26,808 nt of DNA from Bryobacterales bacterium (GTDB lineage: Bacteria; Acidobacteriota; Terriglobia; Bryobacterales; Bryobacteraceae), in contig PKZC01000453.1 of NCBI GenBank assembly GCA_003132905.1, positions 21,446-48,253 of the forward strand, in the 5' to 3' direction. Shown here one piece after another: positions 16,138 through 22,970 of this stretch. The notes beneath the pieces were generated by a model, which was not told the DNA's origin, searched no databases, and was given only the letters and a program-made list of their open reading frames with translations. Made by a program: the position numbers and the translations under genes. How positions within the stretch are numbered: the first letter of the stretch is position 1; each line of letters begins with the position of its first letter.

Positions 16138-17678
16138 TGTCTCGCAGCCGATCTTTCCTGAGCGGAGCTCTATTCGCCTACATCCATCAGGCAGCTGTGA
16201 TGCTGATCGGGCTATGGCTCACGCCATTCTACCTTCGTACGCTCGGGCAACGAGACTATGGCATCTGGCTGGTGGCCCTGCAGGTCCTGAATTTCCTGCT
16301 GCTGTGCGACTTCGGCATCATCGTCGTTACTCCCCGGGATGTCGCCAACGCCAGCGGTGTCGATCATACCGCGCCTGGTTCCGGTGAAGTGGCGCGCGTG
16401 GTGGGTCAGACGCTGAAAGTGGTGTTGGCGCAGACGGTAGTGATCGCTCTGGCTGCCATCGCGCTGTTTCTCTTTCGGCCCGCGCACGACGTTGAGCTAC
16501 GCGGCCCGGTAGGGTTGATCCTCGCCGTGTTTGTGATCTCGTATCCGCTCCGGGTCTTCCCGGCCGTGTTGCAAGGCTTGCAGGACTTGAAATTCCTGGG
16601 CCAGTTGAGGCTCACGCTGTGGACCATCTCAACGGTGCTCGTAGTGGCGATGCTCCTGATGGGCGCGCGCTTCTATGCCCTGGCCTGCGGCTGGTGTTTG
16701 CAACAAATGGGGCACGATATGGTGGCGTTCTTCCGTCTGCTCCGGGTGCGCCGCGATCTTTCGCCGTCCCAGGCCTGGCGGCGGGCCGGGGCTATTCGCT
16801 GGCGCTGGTTCGCACGGGGATTCTGGGTGAATGTAAACCAGCTGGCCACGCAACTGGTAGCTGGTACCGATTTGTTGATCGTGGGCCGCTCCATCAGCGC
16901 CTCAACGGTTGTGGTGTATTCCTCCACCATCAAGTTGGTCGCCGTGCTGCAGAATCAACCGCAGATTCTTGCCAGTGTGGCGCTGCCCGGGCTCAGTCAC
17001 ATGAAGACCAGTGAATCGCGCGAGCGGATTCTGCAGGCCACCACCTCGCTCACGCAAGCCATGCTGCTGCTGGCCGGCTTCGTCTTTTGTATAATCCTGG
17101 CCATCAATCAGCAGTTCGTCACCTGGTGGTTGGGGGCGCATTTCTTTGGCGGCATGCAACTGACAGTAATATTGCTGCTCACTTTTCTTCTGCGCCAGAC
17201 CGACTATACGCTGGCAGTCACGCTGTTTGCCTTCGGGCATGAAAAGCTAATCTCCATCCGCGCCTTGGTTGATGGAGCGGTAAGCGTCTTGATTGCAATG
17301 CTTCTGGTGAAACCTCTCGGCATGGCGGGGGTGGGGTTGGGCTTCCTCTGTGGAGCAGCCTTCGTCTCCATTCCCGCGGACGTCTTTTTGCTCACTCGGA
17401 CGCTTGAGTTGTCGCTGACGGAGTTGAGCCGGCCCTATCTGCCGTTCTTCTGGCGCTTTGCCGTGGCGGGTTCGGTCGCGTGGGAGGTCCACAATTGGTT
17501 CGGAGCGGCAACTATTCTGGACATGGTCATCGCGATGTCGATCGTCGGTGTGGTGTACCTGCTACTGGTGATTCCTTATGTATGGAAGACTCCCCTTCGC
17601 GGCTACATCCAAAATGCAATCGCGACGCTCACGTCCGCCATGCGAGCGCGTGTGCTTGGTTGGTCCAATAATGGTTGA
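16137..17678 (+). CDS. Wzx-type oligosaccharide flippase
   Basis: With the ATG at 16137 (TAATG overlap with the preceding gene) it has 513 residues. The frame stays open to 16020, but those 39 extra codons lie inside the YdcF-family gene. A short basic N-terminus (MSRSRSF) leads into 12-14 hydrophobic segments by eye. The first ones read LIGLWLTPFYLRTLGQRDYGIWL, split across helix 1 and the loop; the LTPFYLRTLGQRDYGIW pattern is diagnostic of the polysaccharide-biosynthesis/MOP-superfamily flippases. It moves lipid-linked repeat units from the cytosolic to the periplasmic face. With the polymerase-like protein at 2244 it completes a Wzx/Wzy-dependent assembly route. Confidence 0.85.
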   Translation: MSRSRSFLSGALFAYIHQAAVMLIGLWLTPFYLRTLGQRDYGIWLVALQVLNFLLLCDFGIIVVTPRDVANASGVDHTAPGSGEVARVVGQTLKVVLAQTVVIALAAIALFLFRPAHDVELRGPVGLILAVFVISYPLRVFPAVLQGLQDLKFLGQLRLTLWTISTVLVVAMLLMGARFYALACGWCLQQMGHDMVAFFRLLRVRRDLSPSQAWRRAGAIRWRWFARGFWVNVNQLATQLVAGTDLLIVGRSISASTVVVYSSTIKLVAVLQNQPQILASVALPGLSHMKTSESRERILQATTSLTQAMLLLAGFVFCIILAINQQFVTWWLGAHFFGGMQLTVILLLTFLLRQTDYTLAVTLFAFGHEKLISIRALVDGAVSVLIAMLLVKPLGMAGVGLGFLCGAAFVSIPADVFLLTRTLELSLTELSRPYLPFFWRFAVAGSVAWEVHNWFGAATILDMVIAMSIVGVVYLLLVIPYVWKTPLRGYIQNAIATLTSAMRARVLGWSNNG

Positions 17679-17694
17679 TCGGTCTCGAAAGGAA

Positions 17695-17702
17695 AGGTGA
17701 GG
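17695..17702 (+). promoter_or_regulatory. Ribosome binding region for ATG 17705
   Basis: A purine run GGAAAGGTGAGG precedes ATG 17705; the GGAAAGG part ends 7 nt before it. The alternative TTG at 17675 overlaps the previous stop but has no comparable site, so 17705 is preferred. Confidence 0.5.
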
Positions 17703-17704
17703 TT

Positions 17705-18475
17705 ATGCTGCAAAGAAACTCCGCGGCCATTATGCAAGCCCTGAAACCGGACGATGTTGTTCTAGACATCGGAGGCTGGGCTCATCCGTTCAATCGAGCG
17801 AATTATGTTCTGGATCTGGCGCCGTACGAGACCCGCGGCTTCTACAACCGCACCTTCGCCAAGAACAATCCCATTCCGCCTATTGGCGGCACGGTCGAGA
17901 TGTTTACCCCAGATACCTGGATCGTGCGCGACATCTGCGCCAAGGAACCGTATCCGTTCAAAGACAAGGAACTGGACTTCGTAGTCTGCTCACACACCCT
18001 GGAGGACATTCGCGATCCTCTGTGGGTCTGCTCGGAGATGATCCGAATCGGGAAGGCCGGCTATATCGAGGTTCCTTCGCGGCTGTGGGAAACCTGCCGG
18101 GGGTTGGAGCGAGGCATCGCCGGATTATCGCATCACAGATGGCTGATCGACATTGATGCCGGATCCAATTCGATTCGCTTTTTGCAAAAGTTTCATCGCA
18201 TCCACAATTGGCGCAATTCTTTGCCAAAGTCCGTACTCCAGAACCTGCGTGAGGAAGAGACCGCTCAGTGGCTGTTTTGGAACGGCTCTTTTGAATTCCG
18301 CGAAGATGTGATTTACGGAGAAGAAGAGCAATTGCGGGAGATGGAGCGCTTCGTGAAGCAGCATCGTCCTTACTCGCAGTTGTTGCTGGATGCCGAAAGC
18401 GGGCTGATGCGTGCATTGAGCTTGTCCCGGCGAGCGCTGAACAAGGGCCGCAGGCTGTTACGCGCGGGGCCTTAG
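17705..18475 (+). CDS. Methyltransferase-like protein (class I fold), last gene of operon
   Basis: A 256-residue protein. VVLDIGGWAHPFNRANYVLD (18-37) is a variant motif I: the usual G-x-G-x-G becomes GGWAHPF, a form seen in a subgroup of SAM methyltransferases with a D-I-G-x-x-x-x-P pattern. LDFVVCSHTLEDIRDPLWVC (90-109) matches the strand 4/post-motif region, and IRIGKAGYIEVPSR (113-126) the strand 5 region. The C-terminal 130 residues (SHHRW, FHRIHNW) are not recognised. It is likely a methyltransferase acting on the glycan, but the altered motif makes activity uncertain. A TTG at 17675 is possible as a coupled start. A long non-coding stretch follows, so this closes the + strand operon. 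Confidence 0.65.
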   Translation: MLQRNSAAIMQALKPDDVVLDIGGWAHPFNRANYVLDLAPYETRGFYNRTFAKNNPIPPIGGTVEMFTPDTWIVRDICAKEPYPFKDKELDFVVCSHTLEDIRDPLWVCSEMIRIGKAGYIEVPSRLWETCRGLERGIAGLSHHRWLIDIDAGSNSIRFLQKFHRIHNWRNSLPKSVLQNLREEETAQWLFWNGSFEFREDVIYGEEEQLREMERFVKQHRPYSQLLLDAESGLMRALSLSRRALNKGRRLLRAGP

Positions 18476-18579
18476 TATTCGGTCCCGTCGGCTGCGAACG
18501 CAGTCCGTGCATCGCCCTCAATATCCACGTTGTGGCTCCACGATGTCCTGCTTGCGCCTGCATGCGCTTCGGCTCACGC

Positions 18580-18597
18580 TGTGTCACATTTGACACA
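18580..18597. repeat. Perfect inverted repeat TGTGTCA-N4-TGACACA
   Basis: Seven-base arms TGTGTCA and TGACACA flank CATT, about 105 nt after the operon's last stop. The dyad has the form of an operator for a dimeric regulator, but no promoter-like elements were convincingly placed next to it; it precedes the small frame at 18655 by 57 nt. It could also be a weak RNA hairpin. No U-run follows. Confidence 0.35.
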
Positions 18598-18654
18598 CGG
18601 CTTCCGGAACTGCTGCTCTGGCCACTTGAAGGGAGCGCCTAGTACCCCAGTTTA

Positions 18655-18834
18655 ATGAAAACCGGCTTGACAAGCCTTGCGTCTGATGGGAAGATTACGC
18701 GAGCGGACCTCCTCATGCGCGTGGAATTGGTAATATTATCGGCGCTGGCACTGGTGGGAATTATGGCCGTAATCGGTTTGCTTCGGTGGAAGAAACTTCG
18801 GAATAACAGATCCTTTCCCCGAGGCGATGCGTAA
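18655..18834 (+). CDS. Possible 59-residue single-helix membrane peptide
   Basis: The frame from ATG 18655 to TAA 18832-18834 encodes 59 residues: a polar N-terminus, one hydrophobic helix (about residues 24-43, VELVILSALALVGIMAVIGL), then a basic tail with RWKKLRNNR. The charge layout fits an N-out/C-in anchor by the positive-inside rule. A second ATG at 18715 would give 39 residues. Neither start has a clear Shine-Dalgarno site. I do not recognise the sequence. It may be chance, but the helix plus basic flank is better formed than other short frames in this stretch. Confidence 0.3.
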   Translation: MKTGLTSLASDGKITRADLLMRVELVILSALALVGIMAVIGLLRWKKLRNNRSFPRGDA

Positions 18835-19017
18835 CACCATAGGATTACCAGAGCCTCAGTTCTTCGGCGTCAACATTTCGCGTTAGGGTGACCCAAGCTA
18901 CCAAACTGGCAACGAAAAGCATTCTCGCAAAGCACCTCATTAAAGTAGCGATGGCAACGGCGTTGGGGGGGCACAAACCCCTGGGATTCAGTCAGATAGG
19001 CATGCTCGCCATAAAGA

Positions 19018-20592
19018 TCATCTGGCTTCGACCCGCGTAACGCGATACGGTCCTCCCGCTGTCTCAGATACAATATACAGCGCCCGGTCACCCAAAGAAA
19101 TGTTGAAGACAGCATCGTGAAGCACCCAAAGGCCCCCCTGCCAGTGTAATCCCTGCACGTTTCGTGAAATGATCCAGCCAGAGTTGGATGGGAGAATTGT
19201 CGCGGTGTCCGGGGGACGCCGCCACTGAACCTCGAAATTGCCCAGTGCAGCCTCGTAGTTTTCCAGTCCACAAACACCCAAGCGCAGGTAAGCGCGTTCC
19301 GGAACGTGAGCATACACCTGTATGCGGAGCGCCTGAGTGCGTGCGTTCATAAGGACGCTCGTTACCCATGCCCCATTGGTAACGCCTGCGACACGCAAAG
19401 TTCGTTCAATCGCTTCTTCCTCTTCAGTTACAAAATGAGAAACTCGTACGATCCATCCAGCCTGTAAGATGAGACCGGTCAATAAGGCAACCATCACGAC
19501 ATACTTGCTACGTGCCGCAGTCACGATGGAGGAGGCGGATAAAAAGACAGCCGTCGAAGGCAACAGCAGAATCACGGTTATGAAACGCATACGCGCCGCC
19601 GTATACAGGCCCGCGCCAATATGATCTGGCACTATGAGTGACCCGGCGAACGCAGCAACCGCGAAGAGATCGATTGGATCCCAGCGCCTTGAAAAAATGG
19701 CCAGTCGAATTCGCCGCACCAATCCCGCCCAAGTAACCAACATAACAGCCGCGCCGACGACCAGACCTATCCAAGAGAACGTGATCAAGAAATCTCCAAT
19801 TAGCCAGCCCGTAAAAGCTCTCTCGAAGGCCTTCCAGCCGCCCCAAGACACGCCGCCCCGCCCGACCGGCCCAGTTGTTAGTTCATAAATCATTAACCCT
19901 ACAGGCAGCATTGCGGTAGTGAGCCACAAGGCGCGAGTCTTTCGCCGCCCGACCCGCCAAAGTAGAACCCAGATGAACAACGCGGTGCCCAACGCGAACG
20001 TGAACAAGTGGGTTGCGTAGAGAGCGAACAGCGAGACGCCGATCCACGGCCACCTTATCTCCTCTTCGCTATTTCGAAATGCAATAACTAGTCCGGCAAA
20101 AGCAGCTATAGATAGTGAGAAGTCGTAAAAACCCATCCAGAAAAACCAATTGTTTGCCAGCCATGCGGCGATGAGGGCAGCATAATCCGAACTTAGCGCT
20201 TTTCTTGTGATGGAGTAAAAAAGTAGACCCGAGACAATAAGGATAAGGCTAGCTAGAATTCTCTCGGCGTTTTCCCAACCGAACAGTGGACCCAGGACTC
20301 TGAGGGTCGAGTCGCTTGCGAAGTCAGACCTGGGATTTACTCGGAGGATGTATCTCGCGTCAAAAGGAGACTTTCCGTTGCGGACTTCATGAGCAATCAT
20401 TGCGTTATAGACGTGACTCCCGCCATCGGAGGTCGGGAGCGTACTGGATAGCCAGACCGGCGCCAGCGCAGCAAGCACAGTCAGGCTCAGCCATAGGGCC
20501 ACCGCCCATTTCGGGTTGGCCGCTCCGCTTTTCCCTGGACATTCAGGTGAGGAGTTTCTGAATGCAGTATTCATCTTGCATGAGGATAGCAT
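19018..20592 (-). CDS. Multi-membrane protein, GT-C-like, uncharacterised
   Basis: With ATG at 20592 the protein has 524 residues; GAGG 4 nt upstream supports this start. The frame extends to 20652 and another ATG lies at 20574. The first helix is about residues 30-48, followed by SSTLPTSDGGSHVYNAMI (49-66): an aspartate with G-x-S-H just after the first helix, reminiscent of the first periplasmic loop of GT-C proteins. About ten further helices follow, then a soluble C-terminal part of about 130 residues ending near VTRVEAR. It stands alone, divergent from the gene at 20971 and convergent with the + strand operon. A role in periplasmic glycan transfer is plausible but not shown; call it uncharacterised. 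Confidence 0.6.
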   Translation of the reverse strand: MLSSCKMNTAFRNSSPECPGKSGAANPKWAVALWLSLTVLAALAPVWLSSTLPTSDGGSHVYNAMIAHEVRNGKSPFDARYILRVNPRSDFASDSTLRVLGPLFGWENAERILASLILIVSGLLFYSITRKALSSDYAALIAAWLANNWFFWMGFYDFSLSIAAFAGLVIAFRNSEEEIRWPWIGVSLFALYATHLFTFALGTALFIWVLLWRVGRRKTRALWLTTAMLPVGLMIYELTTGPVGRGGVSWGGWKAFERAFTGWLIGDFLITFSWIGLVVGAAVMLVTWAGLVRRIRLAIFSRRWDPIDLFAVAAFAGSLIVPDHIGAGLYTAARMRFITVILLLPSTAVFLSASSIVTAARSKYVVMVALLTGLILQAGWIVRVSHFVTEEEEAIERTLRVAGVTNGAWVTSVLMNARTQALRIQVYAHVPERAYLRLGVCGLENYEAALGNFEVQWRRPPDTATILPSNSGWIISRNVQGLHWQGGLWVLHDAVFNISLGDRALYIVSETAGGPYRVTRVEAR

Positions 20593-20970
20593 CGAACCTC
20601 GCGATCCTCGGTGACCGTGATCCCACCTGTCCAGGTCAAGACCTTGCGGCACGACCTGATCACCGGGCTGGGGAACTTCGGCTGATGGGTGGTCTGAAGT
20701 TTAAGGTGGATACTGCGGACCGCTCACTGTTGCAAGGGCCTCAGTCATAGTATCGGTCTATAGCTGCTCGATACGAGCATTCATACTGGATCTGTCCCGT
20801 GAGTAACCAGGGATACCCGGGGTTACAACACGATACCAAGCCGCTGTATTGTGTGGTCGATTGGGATGCCGCACACCCTTGTCGAAAAGGCGTCCCGAAA
20901 GGTATGCAGTATACTTGCTGTTGAAATTAGTAGCTGTTGACCGCTGTTGACCCTTCAAAATGACCACAAA
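20593..20970. other. Divergent intergenic region with tandem repeats
   Basis: About 380 nt between two divergently transcribed membrane-protein genes, so it should contain two promoters. A TATACT at 20910-20915 could be a -10 box for the + strand gene, but no good -35 element is spaced correctly. The right end (20917-20978) carries short tandem repeats described separately. No coding frame here is convincing. Confidence 0.5.
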
Positions 20971-20978
20971 ATGACCAC
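20917..20978. repeat. Short tandem repeat array before and across ATG 20971
   Basis: GCTGTTGA occurs three times (20917, 20933, 20943); the last two are part of a perfect 10-bp tandem duplication GCTGTTGACC (20933-20942 and 20943-20952). Immediately after comes a perfect 11-bp tandem duplication AAAATGACCAC (20957-20967 and 20968-20978). TGACC therefore occurs four times at spacings of 10, 13 and 11 nt, close to one helical turn each. The array runs into the start codon of the next gene. It may be a regulator array or a relic of integrase arm-type sites. Confidence 0.6.
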
Positions 20979-22266
20979 GCGATCCAAAAGTTCTCGACCG
21001 AACTCATGGTTGCATCAAAGGATCGGCTGGGCGCTTCTCATCGTGGTGATCCTGGCGGCGGCTGGCGAACTCGGTGTCAGAGGCTTCCGACGGGCTCTCT
21101 CAGACATGCAGGATTTTGCGGTAATTTACTCGTCGACACGAGCGTTCGAAACCGGCAAAAACCCTTATGATAACGCTGCGATGCGAGAGGCTTGGCTGGA
21201 GGCGAACCACGAGAAAACCGCTGATCCTGGTCCGCAAGATTTAGCACTTTATCCACCGGCCACCTATCTTCTTCTGTCGCCGCTCGCCCTCATGGATTGG
21301 ACTCAAGTGCGTTGGGCGTGGATACTCATTAACCTTCTGAGCGTTACCGTGCTGATCGTCACACTGCCGCGCTATTGGCTCGGGAAATTACCGCCTTGGA
21401 AGGCGGCTTGTGCTACAGCATTTATCTTTGGATTTGGCCCAATTCATACTGCGATTGCCAAGGGCCAATTGGCGGTTCCTGTGGCAGCCCTCTTAGCGCT
21501 CGCCCTCGCTGCCCGTGTGCGAGATTTGCCCACTCTCGCGGCGATACTGATTGCTCTCGCTGCGTCTCTGAAGCCTCAAATCGTCGCCCCCATAATCGTT
21601 CTATATCTGATACAGAAACAGTGGAAGGCACTTGCGGTTGTGGCAGGAGTGACTTCTGGTTTGATCTGCATGGCGTGGCTCCGCATGTCCTGGGCTGATG
21701 TTTCCTGGATCGGCCCGCTGCTCCACAATGTTAGTGTTGCGTCCAAGCCGGGTGGCGTTTACGATCCTTCTCCCTCGAATCCTTTAGCTTTTCAACTCGT
21801 GAATGCCTCAGTGCTGTTCCACAGAATCACGAGCAATCAGGCAGTAATCGACCTTGTACTCGCCGGCATTGGCGTATTTGTCTGCTTGTTGCTTTGGAAG
21901 CGCGGGCAGTCTCCTTCGGACCTGTTCGCCGACCCCGCAGCCTTCTCTGCGGCTTGCGTTCTGGGGCTCGTGCTGATCGCACATCGTTACTATGATGCCG
22001 CCGTTTTGATTTTTGTCTTTGTCTGGGCTTTACGAGTTGAAGGGCGGCCTGGAGCGCGGGTTGCGATCGCCGGTTGCCTCCTAATGGCCTTTCCTGTGCC
22101 CGCTCTGTTGATCAGTTCAGGTCACGCTAGAGCGCCGGCTGAAATTTCTCAGAGGCTTTGGGATGCTGTTGTCATACAGCAACAGAGCTGCCTGGTTCTC
22201 ATCATTCTTGTGGCAGTAACCGCCGTAGTTATAAGTAATCCTACGAGCGAGGTGGTTCAAGTTTAA
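20971..22266 (+). CDS. GT87-family (DUF2029) membrane glycosyltransferase
   Basis: With ATG at 20971 the protein has 431 residues; a TTG at 20947 is in frame but lies inside tandem repeats. Basic N-terminus, first helix about 19-35, then a loop with SDMQDFAVIYSSTRAFETG (44-62) followed by NPYD. The D-F-x-x-Y-x-x-x-x-A-x-x-x-G-x-N-P-Y-D pattern is characteristic of GT87 (PimE-type polyprenyl-phosphate-mannose mannosyltransferases). YPPATYLLLSPLALM (94-108) and ASLKPQ are also family features. About nine further helices. It would act outside the cytosolic membrane using a polyprenol-linked sugar. It is isolated from other genes on its strand, and its acceptor is unknown. Confidence 0.75.
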   Translation: MTTRSKSSRPNSWLHQRIGWALLIVVILAAAGELGVRGFRRALSDMQDFAVIYSSTRAFETGKNPYDNAAMREAWLEANHEKTADPGPQDLALYPPATYLLLSPLALMDWTQVRWAWILINLLSVTVLIVTLPRYWLGKLPPWKAACATAFIFGFGPIHTAIAKGQLAVPVAALLALALAARVRDLPTLAAILIALAASLKPQIVAPIIVLYLIQKQWKALAVVAGVTSGLICMAWLRMSWADVSWIGPLLHNVSVASKPGGVYDPSPSNPLAFQLVNASVLFHRITSNQAVIDLVLAGIGVFVCLLLWKRGQSPSDLFADPAAFSAACVLGLVLIAHRYYDAAVLIFVFVWALRVEGRPGARVAIAGCLLMAFPVPALLISSGHARAPAEISQRLWDAVVIQQQSCLVLIILVAVTAVVISNPTSEVVQV

Positions 22267-22967
22267 TATCGTTTGCTAGAACTGGGGTCCGGACGTATTG
22301 GCGTGCGCGCCGGCGACACTCCACTATCGAATTGCTAGTTTCCGAGTTGGGGAACGCTCGCCCTCAATACAACTTTCCTGGACTTGGCGGGTTTCCCTGA
22401 GCGAAATCCAGGCGAGGCCAGGAACGCGCAATCTCGGCGGAATCAAAATAGACCCGTCCGCGCTCGCATGTCCCGGGGCACCACCCGGCCCCGCATTCCT
22501 CCACCCCAACCACGAAGACCTTGCGCCGGGGCTTTTCGTTTCGACCAAGCGGTGAGACGAGCTGACGCGGCGTTAGCCCTCCTCCTGGCCCAGTTTCATT
22601 CCTTTGCGGGTCGAAGATCTTGCTCCGTTTGAAATGGCGAACCCAGGGTTCATAGTGGTCTCGGGTGGCGGCTTCGATTGGCCACCTTGATGTCCGGCTC
22701 CCAATTCTTAGCGCCCTTCGAGGTATCGACAATGAGAAGGATAGCCATCCGAAAGGTCTAAAAGGTCTATCAGAGGCGTGCGACGTATCGGCACGGAGAA
22801 AAAGGCACCGCCATGTGGGCCGTACCAATGGAGCGCGGCTCAATTGACGTTTTCATCTATTTTCCACAGCTTTGGTTGGTATCGGGAGAAGGGCATGAGG
22901 CGATGGAAGCCTAACCTTGACGATCCCACATGCGACCTGATTGCGTTGGTGTGACGCCCTTTGCGCG
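22267..22967. other. 700-nt region without a recognised gene
   Basis: Between convergent genes at 22266 and 22968. There is no convincing coding frame. A - strand frame (22364-22843) is long but has no recognisable motif or ribosome site. Small dyads are present: CGGGGC/GCCCCG (22474-22493), a perfect GAACCC-A-GGGTTC palindrome (22639-22651) and GGTGGC/GCCACC (22664-22686). None has a U-run. This may be decayed coding sequence or an old insertion, but nothing identifies it. Confidence 0.5.
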
Positions 22968-22970
22968 TCA
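22952..22970 (-). repeat. Hairpin at 3' end of - strand operon
   Basis: TGACGC and GCGTCA form a 6-bp stem with a 7-nt loop overlapping the stop codon of the gene at 22968. It lacks a U-run, so it is a weak candidate for 3'-end formation only. Confidence 0.25.

Larger units (their letters stand above)
18476..19017. other. Intergenic stretch between convergent genes
   Basis: About 540 nt between the end of the + strand operon and the 3' end of the - strand gene at 19018. It holds one perfect inverted repeat (18580-18597) and one small possible reading frame (18655-18834). No hairpin with a U-run was seen, so the termination signals of both operons are not obvious. No tRNA, insertion-sequence end or CRISPR-like repeat was recognised. 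Confidence 0.6.

Noticed and set aside
20881..20915. Sigma-70 promoter using TATACT at 20910
   Set aside because: No hexamer resembling TTGACA at 16-18 nt upstream; TTGTCG is 25 nt away. Left as a possibility inside the intergenic entry only.
20758..20967. Possible - strand 69-codon gene in the divergent gap
   Set aside because: It starts within the tandem repeat array, has no Shine-Dalgarno site and shows no domain; considered as an integrase remnant, but no integrase motif is visible.
22364..22843. Possible - strand gene of 159 codons
   Set aside because: No recognised motif, no ribosome site, unusual composition rich in R, P and G; kept only as part of the unexplained gap.
18476..22967. 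tRNA, CRISPR array or insertion-sequence ends
   Set aside because: No T-loop-like GGTTCGAATCC segment, no regularly spaced repeats with spacers, and no transposase frame or terminal inverted repeats found by eye.
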